From: Lacrimispora xylanolytica
Lineage (GTDB): Bacteria; Bacillota; Clostridia; Lachnospirales; Lachnospiraceae
Direction: 5' to 3'
NCBI RefSeq assembly: GCF_026723765.1
Contig: NZ_CP113524.1
Span: 3,333,001 to 3,397,000 of the forward strand
Length of the DNA: 64,000 nucleotides
Shown here: piece by piece, positions 7,744 through 16,838 of the stretch
How the letters are laid out: every line of letters begins with the position of its first letter
Numbering within the stretch: the stretch's first letter is position 1
The notes under the pieces: generated by a model
What the model was told of the DNA's origin: nothing
The model's input: the letters and a program-made list of their open reading frames with translations, nothing else
Database searches by the model: none
Position numbers and translations under genes: made by a program

Positions 7744-9444
7744 TTAGGCCGGATTATAGCGTTCCACCAAAGGGACCTTCCTTTTCGTCCTTACATCAAA
7801 CAACCCCTTATCACTCAGCTTTAATTCCGGCGATACCAAAAGAGTCAGGGTGGAAATGGACATTATCACATTGCTGTTTTCATATCCCATAGCTTCGATT
7901 TCACATCTGACCGCGGATAAGGCTTCCGAAAGAGCCGAAAGACCGCCGTCCCATAAAATACCACCTACAGGAAGAGAGGCTGACGACGTTACCTTTCCAT
8001 CTCTTGCAGTTACATATCCCCCCTGCATATGAACCACCTGGTTCTGTGCAAGCACCATATCCTTGACCGAATTGCCTAAAACCAGCAGATTATGGCTGTC
8101 ATGGCTCCAAGTGGTGGCAACCGCACCCGGTCGTTTAAATCCGCTTTCCACCAGCCCGTAGGCCACATCACCAGTCTTTCCATACCGCTCATAAACTGCA
8201 GCCAGACAAAGACCTGCTTCCCGCCAGCGAAGAGAACCGCCCTTAACCGGAATCTCCCGTTTTACATGGCATATCCTGGTGCCAAAGCTTTGAATCTGCA
8301 TTACATTGACGATTGCTGTGCCTTCTGAAATCTCACAATGATTTAACTTAAAATCAGAAGCAAGGGCCAGACGGCATTTCACGGACTGATAAAAATGATC
8401 CGGGAATTGTGGCTTTTTAACCGTAGTTTCTTTCCTATGCTCTTTTCCGTTCTTATAGACACGTTCCGGATTAAAGTCAACCAGGTTGTCATAGACAGCA
8501 AAGTCTGCCAGCTTTCCAGGAGCAATCATTCCCCGGTCATGAAGTCCCATTCTTCTTGCCGGAGTAAAGGTCCCGCAGTAGATCGCCTTCTCTGCCGGCA
8601 TACCGCATTCCACCGCAAGCTTTAAAATCAGGTTTAAATGACCCTTTGCCAGATGATCCGGCATGGTATCGTCAGTTACAAGAGCTACATTTTCATAAAG
8701 ATTATGTGCAACCACCGTTTCTACCACTTCTTTTGTCAGGGATTTTTTCTGTAATTCCAGAAACATGCCCATGTCTGTTTTTTCAAGAACGGATTCCGGT
8801 GTCTGCTGGGTATGATCTGCATCCACGCCACTTCCAATAAACGCTGCCAGCTCCTCTTTTGTGAGAGCCGGGCAATGGCCCTCGATACGAAGTCCTCTGC
8901 CCTCTTTTTTACAAAGAGCCACGATTCGTTTAATCAGAGTATCTTCCTCAGAAAGGAGATCCGTTTCATTCATTACCTCACCAAGACACAAGACACGGTC
9001 ATCTTTAATCAGTTCCATGACCTCAGCCTCTCCGATGGTTCCACCGGAGGTTTCAAGCTCCGGGCTTGTGGAGGGTACACAGGAGGGAATGCCGTAAAAG
9101 ATATCCAGTTTTGTTTCCTGAGAAAGAAAGCTTTTGATGCCTTCCAAACCGAATACATTGGCGATTTCATGGGGGTCCGCTACTACTGCAGTGACTCCAA
9201 AAGGCAGCACTGCCGCTGAAAATTCACCGGGATAGGTCATAGAGCTTTCGATATGCATGTGGATATCAATAAGCCCTGGAATGATATATTTACCGCTTGC
9301 ATCCACTTCGGAGTCTGCCTCATAACAGGAAGCAGGGGAAATGTCGTAAAACCTTTCCCCCACTACTGCAATGTCCGCCTGTTCAAAACATTGCCTGTAT
9401 GTCCGGTAGACCCATCCATTACGGATTAATAAGTCAACCTTCAT
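7744..9444 (-). CDS. ade: Adenine deaminase
   Basis: This 566-residue enzyme of the Ade family of amidohydrolases converts adenine to hypoxanthine and ammonia. IDIHMHIESS (His62, His64, Glu66) binds the dinuclear metal centre. DPHEIANVFG and the CLGEVMN block, then VTDDTMPDHL, are family hallmarks. The second half carries the Ade C-terminal domain with WSHDSHNL and a GGLS segment. Length is normal. It lies between a deaminase (9 bases downstream) and the substrate-binding protein of an ABC transporter (15 bases upstream). That arrangement suggests a locus that imports purines or adenylated compounds and strips amino groups. The Shine-Dalgarno sequence is weak, which fits coupling to the upstream gene. 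Confidence 0.93.
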   Translation of the reverse strand: MKVDLLIRNGWVYRTYRQCFEQADIAVVGERFYDISPASCYEADSEVDASGKYIIPGLIDIHMHIESSMTYPGEFSAAVLPFGVTAVVADPHEIANVFGLEGIKSFLSQETKLDIFYGIPSCVPSTSPELETSGGTIGEAEVMELIKDDRVLCLGEVMNETDLLSEEDTLIKRIVALCKKEGRGLRIEGHCPALTKEELAAFIGSGVDADHTQQTPESVLEKTDMGMFLELQKKSLTKEVVETVVAHNLYENVALVTDDTMPDHLAKGHLNLILKLAVECGMPAEKAIYCGTFTPARRMGLHDRGMIAPGKLADFAVYDNLVDFNPERVYKNGKEHRKETTVKKPQFPDHFYQSVKCRLALASDFKLNHCEISEGTAIVNVMQIQSFGTRICHVKREIPVKGGSLRWREAGLCLAAVYERYGKTGDVAYGLVESGFKRPGAVATTWSHDSHNLLVLGNSVKDMVLAQNQVVHMQGGYVTARDGKVTSSASLPVGGILWDGGLSALSEALSAVRCEIEAMGYENSNVIMSISTLTLLVSPELKLSDKGLFDVRTKRKVPLVERYNPA

Positions 9445-9459
9445 ATTTTTTCACTGTCC

Positions 9460-10512
9460 TTAATTATTAATGATACGGTTCCACTGGTCAATCCAGTCAC
9501 TTAAAACCGGATTTACGAAGGAATAGTCAAGAACTTTTGCATTTTCTGCAACTTCACCGTAAGTCATGTTTTTCGCATTTTCTTCTGCAACGGTTACCTG
9601 GTTATTGGTAGGAGCTTCGTTTAATGCCTTTGTTGTCTTCTCCTGTAATTCCTTGCTTAAACGGTAATTAATGTATGCATAAGCAAGTTCTTTATCCTTG
9701 CAGTTTTTGGTAATGCTTATGGTGTTAAAGTTTGCATAGGTCACTTCTGGTGTTACGAATACCAGATTTGGATTTGCCTTCTGAATGGTAGGTACTCCGA
9801 AATCGCCTACAATCGCAGCTTTGATTTCTCCTGAAGTAAACATATTGATTAAGTCAGAGGATTTTGCATAAGTCTTAACCAGATTTGGTTTTAATTCCTC
9901 TAATGCCTCAAATGCAGCTTTTCCGTTGTCGCTTTTAATGTCTACATTTTTATAATCACTTGCCATATAGACCATAGCAGGTCCAAAGGTAGTTGTAATA
10001 TCAGGTATGGCAATGCTTCCTTCTAATTCTGCTTTCCATAAATCATCAAAGCTCTTAATCTCGAATCCAACGGCTTCGGGATCGTACATGATTCCGATGC
10101 TGTTGATGGTGTAAGCAACACCCTGGCCAGCCTCTGCCATGGTTTTTGCTGTACCGATCAGATTTTTGCTGTTTTCAATCTTAGATAAATCAAGAGGCTC
10201 AAAAAGACCTTCTTCGATCCCCTTTGCTGTCATAGCCTGAGACAGCTCGATGACATCAATGGTGCTCTCCGCATTAGCAGAAAGCTTTGTATAACGCTCA
10301 TTGGTGCTTCCTGTCTCAGTCACGATCTTGCAGTTAAACTGATCCTCAAAAGGCTTATATACTTCTTCTGCAGAAATATCTTCGCTTAACCCATAAGTAG
10401 ATAAAACCAGTTTCTTTTCTTCTGTGCTCTTGTTTTCTCCCTTTGGAGCAGCGCCTGCGCAGCCGGTCAATGCCATGGCAGCACATAAGGATAATGCTAA
10501 TACTTTTTTCAT
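9460..10512 (-). CDS. ABC transporter substrate-binding lipoprotein (PotD-like)
   Basis: This 350-residue extracytoplasmic binding protein is anchored as a lipoprotein. The signal peptide MKKVLALSLCAAMALTGCAG has its lipobox cysteine at residue 18. The mature part has the spermidine/putrescine/Fe-type binding fold (type II periplasmic), with ITTTFGPAMVYMA and AIVGDFGVPTI in the ligand cleft. The start is ATG 10512, preceded by GAGAGGA; a longer in-frame reading has no ribosome binding site. PotD-like proteins bind polyamines, but the linked adenine deaminase and MtaD-like deaminase argue for a nitrogenous base or nucleoside here. It is followed by ade and preceded by the ATPase gene. Confidence 0.85.
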   Translation of the reverse strand: MKKVLALSLCAAMALTGCAGAAPKGENKSTEEKKLVLSTYGLSEDISAEEVYKPFEDQFNCKIVTETGSTNERYTKLSANAESTIDVIELSQAMTAKGIEEGLFEPLDLSKIENSKNLIGTAKTMAEAGQGVAYTINSIGIMYDPEAVGFEIKSFDDLWKAELEGSIAIPDITTTFGPAMVYMASDYKNVDIKSDNGKAAFEALEELKPNLVKTYAKSSDLINMFTSGEIKAAIVGDFGVPTIQKANPNLVFVTPEVTYANFNTISITKNCKDKELAYAYINYRLSKELQEKTTKALNEAPTNNQVTVAEENAKNMTYGEVAENAKVLDYSFVNPVLSDWIDQWNRIINN

Positions 10513-10558
10513 AATTTTGTTCCTCTCTCTTTTATCATTCTTCGGCATGATGCCGCTG

Positions 10559-11596
10559 TTACCTGTTTACTAAAATCAGCTTTGTCTCTGGAAGATAAAG
10601 ACGGACGGTGCTTCCCTCTTCATAGGCTTCATCTGCCGGGCGGCTTACCAGGAACTTGCCTGCCTCTGTTTCCACCTCGTACTGATAGCTTTTTCCAAGG
10701 AACGTTCTGACCCCAATGGTGCCTGTCAGAATATTTTCAGTCTGGCCTTCCTTAGCGACCCGGATATCCTCCGGACGTATGGTTCCAAGAACGGAAGCAT
10801 CTCCATTCCCACCTTCTACGGTAAATACTGCGCCAGCCTCTGATTTATATACATCTCCCTGCTTATTTAAAGGAAGGAAATTTTCAAATCCAATGAATCT
10901 GGCTACAAATTCTGTTTTTGGTCTGTGATAGATGGTTTCAGGTGTATCAAACTGCTCGATCACTCCCTGGTTCATAACCGCCACTTTATCAGAGATGGAA
11001 AAGCATTCTTCCTGGTCGTGAGTTACGAACAATGTGGTAATGCCTAGCTGTTTCTGGATTCTCTTGATTTCCACACGCATATTGATACGCAGCTTCGCGT
11101 CCAGATTGCTTAATGGCTCATCCAGTAAAAGCAGCTTTGGTTCAATGACAAGGGCTCTTGCAAGTGCTACCCTTTGTCTTTGTCCGCCGGACATCTGCTG
11201 AGGAAATCGGTCTTTTAAATCCGTAAGGCCGCATACCTCAAGAATATTTATTACTTTTTTGTCGATTTCGGACTTTGAAAGCTTTCTCATCTTAAGACCA
11301 AAGGCTACATTGTCATAGACACTTAAATGAGGGAACAGGGCGTAGCTCTGGAACACGATACCAAAGTTTCTCTTATGAACGGGAACCTTTGTTAAATCGT
11401 CTCCGTCCAGAGTAAATACACCGTTTTCCGGTTCTATAAATCCGGCAACCACGCGAAGTGTGGTGGTCTTGCCGCAGCCACTGGGACCTAAAAGAGAAAC
11501 CAGCTCTCCCTCTTTTACTTCCAGATCAAGGCCCTTTAAAATCTGTTTCTTCTTATCATAACGGACATCAATGTCCTGTAATGTCATAAATGCCAT
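10559..11596 (-). CDS. ABC transporter ATP-binding protein (PotA-like)
   Basis: This 345-residue ATPase energises the adjacent permeases. Walker A is GPSGCGKTT (37-45), the Q-loop follows at VFQSYALFPH, the signature is MSGGQRQR, and Walker B is LLLLDEPLSNLD, followed by the switch His in FVTHDQEE. The last hundred residues form a TOBE domain, as in PotA, FbpC and CysA. ATG 11596 is preceded by AGGAGG, which overlaps the stop of the permease gene, so the two are coupled. The upstream extension of the frame is discarded. Confidence 0.92.
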   Translation of the reverse strand: MAFMTLQDIDVRYDKKKQILKGLDLEVKEGELVSLLGPSGCGKTTTLRVVAGFIEPENGVFTLDGDDLTKVPVHKRNFGIVFQSYALFPHLSVYDNVAFGLKMRKLSKSEIDKKVINILEVCGLTDLKDRFPQQMSGGQRQRVALARALVIEPKLLLLDEPLSNLDAKLRINMRVEIKRIQKQLGITTLFVTHDQEECFSISDKVAVMNQGVIEQFDTPETIYHRPKTEFVARFIGFENFLPLNKQGDVYKSEAGAVFTVEGGNGDASVLGTIRPEDIRVAKEGQTENILTGTIGVRTFLGKSYQYEVETEAGKFLVSRPADEAYEEGSTVRLYLPETKLILVNR

Positions 11597-11606
11597 GGTT
11601 TTCCTC

Positions 11607-12389
11607 CTATTTTGCCAATGCTGCAACGCCAAGTGTTTTATCAACGATTACCATGAGAAGTACGGTGACTGCCATTAAAATAACGGAAACAGCTGACACG
11701 GTAGGGTCATAATTGTATTCAATGTAGTTCATAAGGGTCGCCGGAAAGGTAGAAACTCCTGGACCTGAAAGAAACATGGAAACCGGAATGTTGTTAAATG
11801 AGTTGATAAAGGCCAGCATAAAAGCAGCCGAAATTCCAGACGTTATATTTGGCAGAACTACCCTAAAAAAAGCACCGGTTTTTGTGCAGCCCAAGCTCCA
11901 GGCCGCCTCTTCCACAGAAAAATCAAATTGATCCAGACTGGAACCAACCACTCGGATTACGTATGGAAGTGTCACCATAAAGTGTCCGGCTAAAAGTCCT
12001 ACAAAGACTGGAATCCGTAAGGTCAGTACAAGGAACTGGTAAAGAACAAAACCGATTACGATTCCTGGAACAATGGTTGGGGATAAAAACACAGATTTTA
12101 AAAATCCTTTTCCCTTCATTCCAGACCTTGCCAGTGCATAAGCCGCAGGAATGCCCACCAAAAGAGCGATTAAGGTGGCAAGCAGGGCTATTTGAAGACT
12201 GGTGAGAAAGGAAATCCGAAAGGATTTTAAGGCGAACACATTAACAAACCATTTGACAGAAAAGGATTTAATAGGGAACGTAATGGCGCTGCCTTCACCA
12301 AATGCGGTAACCGTAATAATGATAAGCGGTGCGATCATGAATACAAATACCAGCAGTGCAAATGCAGTCAGAAGTCTATTTTTACGCAT
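11607..12389 (-). CDS. ABC transporter permease (PotC-like)
   Basis: This 260-residue integral membrane protein has about six transmembrane helices, starting with LLTAFALLVFVFMIAPLI. The EAA loop that contacts the ATPase reads EEAAWSLGCTKTGAFFRVVLPN. The start at ATG 12389 has AGAGGAGG upstream and lies inside the end of the preceding permease gene (8-base overlap). Together with the PotB-like protein it forms the membrane channel of the importer. Confidence 0.88.
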   Translation of the reverse strand: MRKNRLLTAFALLVFVFMIAPLIIITVTAFGEGSAITFPIKSFSVKWFVNVFALKSFRISFLTSLQIALLATLIALLVGIPAAYALARSGMKGKGFLKSVFLSPTIVPGIVIGFVLYQFLVLTLRIPVFVGLLAGHFMVTLPYVIRVVGSSLDQFDFSVEEAAWSLGCTKTGAFFRVVLPNITSGISAAFMLAFINSFNNIPVSMFLSGPGVSTFPATLMNYIEYNYDPTVSAVSVILMAVTVLLMVIVDKTLGVAALAK

Positions 12390-13215
12390 GGTCTCCTCCT
12401 CTTTGGTCCAGTCTTTTCGCCAGAGCATTAAAGCCCTTTATCACGGCCAGGGTCACCACGATCATGATTAAGGAAATCACGGCAGCTCCATTCCAGTCTC
12501 CCACACTCATCGCTCTCTGATAGATGAAAGTGGCAAGGACCATATTTTTATTTCCTCCTAAAAGCTGTGGAGTGGTATAAGCGGTCAAGGTTCCTGTAAA
12601 TACTAAAATTCCGCCTACAATGATGCCTGGAAGGCTCATAGGGAAAATGACCTTCATAAACGCTTTCAACCGGTCGGCTCCAAGACTAAGAGCTGCCTCC
12701 ATCATATCGTCTCCGATGTTTTCCATCACACCGGCAACGGTTACGATCATGAGGGGGAGAAATAAGTATACAGAACCGATGATGATGGCAAAATCCGTAT
12801 ATAAAAGCTTTACAGGCTTTTCCACAAGTCCGGCTGTCATCAGGAACTTGTTTACAATTCCATTGCTTCCTAATATATTAATCCAGGCAAAGCTGCGGAT
12901 TACGGAATTGGTCATCATGGGGAAAATAGAAACAGAAAGAAGAATTCCTCTCCATTTTTTATCACACCGGCTGATAAAATAAGCAGTCGGAACCCCTGCT
13001 GCCATGCATATGGCAGTGGTGATCACAGCGACCTTTACAGTTCGTATAAAGATTTTTAAGTAATACCCATCCTTAAAAAAGTCTGCGTAGGCGCTAAATA
13101 AATAATCTCCGGTATAAAATGTGGGCACCAGAACTCTTAAAAGCGGTAGAAACAGACAAATTGCCAGGATCACTAGTCCCGGCACCACCATGATAAATGC
13201 ACTACTCTTCTTCAT
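12382..13215 (-). CDS. ABC transporter permease (PotB-like), first gene of the operon
   Basis: This 277-residue membrane protein has about six helices; the first is FIMVVPGLVILAICLFLPLL. The EAA motif is MMEAALSLGADRLKAFMKVIFP. Its stop overlaps the start of the PotC-like gene by eight bases. AGAGG precedes the ATG. As first gene of the set potBCA-D, ade, deaminase, it faces a LysR regulator across 191 bases, so that regulator very likely controls the operon. Confidence 0.88.
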   Translation of the reverse strand: MKKSSAFIMVVPGLVILAICLFLPLLRVLVPTFYTGDYLFSAYADFFKDGYYLKIFIRTVKVAVITTAICMAAGVPTAYFISRCDKKWRGILLSVSIFPMMTNSVIRSFAWINILGSNGIVNKFLMTAGLVEKPVKLLYTDFAIIIGSVYLFLPLMIVTVAGVMENIGDDMMEAALSLGADRLKAFMKVIFPMSLPGIIVGGILVFTGTLTAYTTPQLLGGNKNMVLATFIYQRAMSVGDWNGAAVISLIMIVVTLAVIKGFNALAKRLDQRGGDHA

Positions 13216-13406
13216 CTTTACCTCTCCATGCGTTGAAAAACGTAATTCATTGGTTTTTCTTATAATTATTTATAAGTTTTATTAATTTATCTCTATACAT
13301 TTATTATAATTTATGATATACTCTACGTCAAATACATATAATCTATATTTTCTATGCAGTAAAGCTATAGTATGCAAACTGTTTGGATCAAAAGGGGACA
13401 CTCACT
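13216..13406. promoter_or_regulatory. Divergent regulatory region between the transporter operon and its LysR regulator
   Basis: This spacer is strongly AT-rich, with several -10-like boxes (for example TATAAT at 13305-13310 on the plus strand) and many short dyads. No -35 box of good quality pairs with it, which fits activator dependence. LysR-type operator sites are expected here, but I could not single out one T-N11-A dyad. Confidence 0.45.
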
Positions 13407-14351
13407 ATGGAACTAAAAGAAGCAAGATATATTCTGGCCATTGCAAGAGAAAAAAATATCAGTAAAGCGGCTGAAACACTTTTCATCTCCCAGCCTTCCC
13501 TGAGTAAGTATTTAAAAAACCTGGAGCAGCAGCTTGGAACCCGTCTTTTTGACCGGATTGGAAGCAGCTATCATCCTACCTACCTTGGAGAGCGCTATAT
13601 TCACTATGCGGAAAAGATCATGGATTACGGAATGGAATGGGATATTGAATTTGATGATATTATGCACCAGAACCACGGCCGGCTAAACATTGCCATCCCA
13701 ATCATGCTGGGAAACAGCCTGATCGGACCCACTCTTTTACAGTTCCACAAGCAGTATCCTCATGTCACCGTCAACATGATGGAAGAAGTAAACTTTGTAG
13801 CGGAACACACACTGACAGACCATACCGTGGATTTGACCTTTTATAATGTCCATGAATTTCCCACAGATCTTGATTACGAAATCATTGGAAAGGAAGAATT
13901 GGTGCTGGTTCTTTCTGCCGGGAATCCGCTGGTTTCCCTGGCTGAAAAAAAAGAAGGCTTCGGGTATCCCTGGATTGATTTAAGTCATCTATCAAGGGAA
14001 CCCTTTATCCTTCTCTATCCTGACCAGAATACCGGAGGTCTGGCCTTAAAATTATTTAAAGATTATGATATGGAGCCAGAGATCCTTTTGCACACCAGAA
14101 ACAGTGAAATGTCCATCTGTCTTGCCATGGAAGGCCTTGGCGCAGCATTTGCACCGGAAAGCTATTACCACTATCTGAAAAAACGGGAACCTCAGGAATC
14201 TGTCTGCCTCTCCATTGGAAGAGAGCGAATGGATAATACTTTGATAGCCGCCTATCAAAAGAACCGGTATCTGCCCAAATATGCAAAAGCATACCTTGAA
14301 ATACTGAAGACTTATTATAGGAAAGCTCATTATGGAGCTTCCTCAACATGA
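13407..14351 (+). CDS. LysR-family transcriptional regulator
   Basis: This 314-residue protein has an N-terminal winged helix-turn-helix (YILAIAREKNISKAAETLF, then ISQPSLSKYLKNLE, residues about 3-60). A LysR substrate-binding domain follows from about residue 90 (GRLNIAIPIMLG onwards). ATG 13407 is nine bases after GGGG; an in-frame TTG at 13383 lacks a ribosome binding site. It is divergent from the PotABCD-like/ade operon, the standard arrangement for a LysR regulator and its target. The co-inducer would then be the transported compound or its deaminated product. Confidence 0.9.
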   Translation: MELKEARYILAIAREKNISKAAETLFISQPSLSKYLKNLEQQLGTRLFDRIGSSYHPTYLGERYIHYAEKIMDYGMEWDIEFDDIMHQNHGRLNIAIPIMLGNSLIGPTLLQFHKQYPHVTVNMMEEVNFVAEHTLTDHTVDLTFYNVHEFPTDLDYEIIGKEELVLVLSAGNPLVSLAEKKEGFGYPWIDLSHLSREPFILLYPDQNTGGLALKLFKDYDMEPEILLHTRNSEMSICLAMEGLGAAFAPESYYHYLKKREPQESVCLSIGRERMDNTLIAAYQKNRYLPKYAKAYLEILKTYYRKAHYGASST

Positions 14352-14387
14352 GTTTATGGCAAATTATATACAGGATTTAGAAAACAC

Positions 14388-14432
14388 AAAATACGCCTTG
14401 ATATGGATGTTCATCCAATCAAGACGTATTTT
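14388..14432. terminator. Bidirectional terminator
   Basis: Long interrupted hairpin: AAATACG, CTTGAT and TGGATG on one side pair with CATCCA, ATCAAG and CGTATTT on the other. Both ends carry A or T runs. It lies between the convergent LysR gene and the small coiled-coil gene. Confidence 0.75.
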
Positions 14433-14447
14433 AACTTAAGTCCTTAC

Positions 14448-14651
14448 TTAAGCCTGCCTTGCTAAAAGCTGCCTTGCAAGCTCTGCCGGTGATAACCCGT
14501 TTTTCTCTGCTGTCTCTACAAATCTTCGGAGCTCTTCCCGCTCCTTCGCTACCATCAACTGTTTTTTTCTCTCCTGTAAATCAGTGATCTTTGTATCAAT
14601 TTCTTTGATCTGTTCTTCCAGACTTATTTTACATAGTTCCTTAAGCATCAT
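14448..14651 (-). CDS. Small coiled-coil protein of unknown function
   Basis: This 67-residue, highly charged protein has no signal or membrane segment. Residues about 10-45 form a predicted coiled coil (EEQIKEIDTKITDLQERKKQ), followed by KNGLSPAELARQLLARQ. The layout, a coiled coil plus a short C-terminal motif, is superficially like H-NS-type or other oligomerising DNA-binding peptides, but the match is weak. GGG lies five bases before ATG. It lies 84 bases downstream of the PRD regulator in the same direction and could be co-transcribed. Confidence 0.6.
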   Translation of the reverse strand: MMLKELCKISLEEQIKEIDTKITDLQERKKQLMVAKEREELRRFVETAEKNGLSPAELARQLLARQA

Positions 14652-14735
14652 CTTTACCCTTCATAATAAGTATTTATATTACTTGAGGCCAATATCAAGA
14701 TATAGCCCATTAACTCTAATTTCCTGACTGGCCCG

Positions 14736-16838
14736 CTATATGATCAGCTGGTGCAGCTCTTCTACCGTATCTGCCTTCATAAATTTATCATAAGCTGCCC
14801 CATCAGAAAATAAGGATGACAGCTCTTTCAGTGCATTCAGATGACTATTCCCATCTGTACTCGCCAGTACAAAAAACAGATTGGCATATTTTTCTTCCGT
14901 AAAATAAACCTTTTCTTTTACCTTCAGCAACGACATGGACATCCATCGGACACCAGCTTCCGGTCTGGCGTGGGGAAGCGCAATTCCAGGAGACAGTATT
15001 ATAAAGGGACCCCCGCTTTCTACTGATAATATCATAGCTTTTGTATAAGCAGGTTCAATACTTCCGTCTTCCTCCAAAGGTTTTGCTGCCAGATAAATCG
15101 CTTCTCTCCAGTCCTTCACTGAATCTCTGACTGTGATTCTGCGTTCCGTCAGCAATTCCTTTAATATCTGGCTTTTTTCTATTCCATATTTAATTCTGAC
15201 CCTATTTGACTTAATATATTCCTCTATTTTACCCCTCAGATGGATACTGTCCTCAAAACAGACTACTTCATTTGAAATATCTGTAAAATCTGTGAGAAAT
15301 CGTGACAGCTGCTCATCCTCGGAAAATTTATGCTCTGTCAGTCTTTTAATTCGTTCTTTGTCACATTCGGTCAAAAACGTGTTTACCACTACTACTGGAA
15401 TCCCATGCAATTCAATTGGTATGGTGGATACAATCATATCCATATATTCCGTAAACCTGGTCAAATCCTGAAACAGGGATGCTGTCAGGACTCTTGCCCC
15501 TGGCAAAAGATTTTGTAACTGTCCCTGAAGCAGAATGCTGGAATCGGAATTTCCCGCATATACCACCAAAATGCGGGGAGTTCGAACTGTGACATGTCTT
15601 ACCTTGTATAATCCTCCCAGAAAATTAACACTGAGGAGAATACAGTCACTTTCTGTCATTGAATCTTTGAGTTCATCAATTTCTTCCATTGCTAATTGTG
15701 TCATTCCAACGATATGAATGTAATGTTTTTTTACTTCCAGACCTAAGGCATTACAGATCCGAAATCCATACTTTTTCCTTAAAAAAATGCATTTTAAGCT
15801 AAGGGCCACGCTTTTTAATAATTCGTTCTTATTCTCAAAAAACATCCCAATGAGAGTTTCAAATTTTTGCATGATCCTGTCTGCATAAATGATTAATTTT
15901 TCTTCCTTCATGTGTATCGAGGTAATATCTTCCCCCGTCTCTCCCAAGACACAAACAAGCATCCTGGCCAGACATTCTGCCATCCCATTTCTGACCGCAT
16001 CCAAAAATGGCTTTCCAAATGAGGAGGCCTCGAGCTGTAAAACAGTGTCCACCACATTTGACTGATAAAGAATGCTGCGTATCCGGCAATTATAAGCACA
16101 CATTCGGTGATAATTAGGTATCATATCCTGAGAGATCATATGACCAAGACGTATTCTTCTTGTGACCAGGGTGCAGGAAGCACAAAAAATGTAAAGAGCT
16201 TCACGATTGAGAGAAAGGTTAAATTGTTTCGATGCGTGAATGAGCATTTGGCCAATGTTTTCGATATCCTTTGCTGGAAATTCAAATAAGGACATAGCCA
16301 TCTCATAATTTTTAGGAAACAATTCAGAAAAAATCTTTGAGACCACCCATAAGCAGAGCCGGTAAATATCATACTCTTCTCCAGTCAGGGAATAGCCATG
16401 ATTACCAGCTGTGTATCCAAGGTTGAATTTATCCAGCAGACGATTGACTCCGGCAAGATCCAAAATACAGGTATTTCTGCTGATGCGGAACCGCTCCATA
16501 ATTTCATGAGTGGAAACAAATTTTTCTCGGATAAGCAGTACGATGATATAGATTCTTCGTTCTCTTGGAGAGTAGTCAAATTCCTCATAATTGGATGTTG
16601 ACAGTAGTTTTTTTAATTTTTCTTTTGAATCTCCTTTCCTTATGTAGAGTTCTCTCCGCTGATGTAAGGAATCCTCCCCCAAATGATTCTCAATCAACCA
16701 GATCTGGCAATTTTGTATAAGAAGATATGCTGCGCTTTTTGATATATTCAAATATTGCATTACCTCGTGCACACCAATGGGCGTATCACTATTTTTTGAG
16801 GCCTCAAGAACAATCCCCATTTGATAATTCAAACGCAT
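14736..16838 (-). CDS. PRD-containing transcriptional regulator with EIIB- and EIIA-like domains (BglG/MtlR type)
   Basis: This 700-residue regulator has two helix-turn-helix modules in the first 150 residues (HEVMQYLNISKSAAYLLIQ, then THEIMERFRISRNTCILDL). Two PRD domains follow, then an EIIB-like domain around PRILVVYAGNSDSS and a C-terminal EIIA type-2 domain with the phosphorylatable histidine in ALPHARPEAG. Such proteins bind DNA and are switched by PTS phosphorylation. Oddities: the EIIB-like loop lacks the usual cysteine, and the expected PRD histidines seem replaced (CASCTLVTRRI, SVALSLKCIF). Only the EIIA site looks functional. No PTS transporter lies nearby, so its target is not evident. 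ATG 16838 has AGAGAGGA upstream; the longer frame does not. Confidence 0.82.
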   Translation of the reverse strand: MRLNYQMGIVLEASKNSDTPIGVHEVMQYLNISKSAAYLLIQNCQIWLIENHLGEDSLHQRRELYIRKGDSKEKLKKLLSTSNYEEFDYSPRERRIYIIVLLIREKFVSTHEIMERFRISRNTCILDLAGVNRLLDKFNLGYTAGNHGYSLTGEEYDIYRLCLWVVSKIFSELFPKNYEMAMSLFEFPAKDIENIGQMLIHASKQFNLSLNREALYIFCASCTLVTRRIRLGHMISQDMIPNYHRMCAYNCRIRSILYQSNVVDTVLQLEASSFGKPFLDAVRNGMAECLARMLVCVLGETGEDITSIHMKEEKLIIYADRIMQKFETLIGMFFENKNELLKSVALSLKCIFLRKKYGFRICNALGLEVKKHYIHIVGMTQLAMEEIDELKDSMTESDCILLSVNFLGGLYKVRHVTVRTPRILVVYAGNSDSSILLQGQLQNLLPGARVLTASLFQDLTRFTEYMDMIVSTIPIELHGIPVVVVNTFLTECDKERIKRLTEHKFSEDEQLSRFLTDFTDISNEVVCFEDSIHLRGKIEEYIKSNRVRIKYGIEKSQILKELLTERRITVRDSVKDWREAIYLAAKPLEEDGSIEPAYTKAMILSVESGGPFIILSPGIALPHARPEAGVRWMSMSLLKVKEKVYFTEEKYANLFFVLASTDGNSHLNALKELSSLFSDGAAYDKFMKADTVEELHQLII

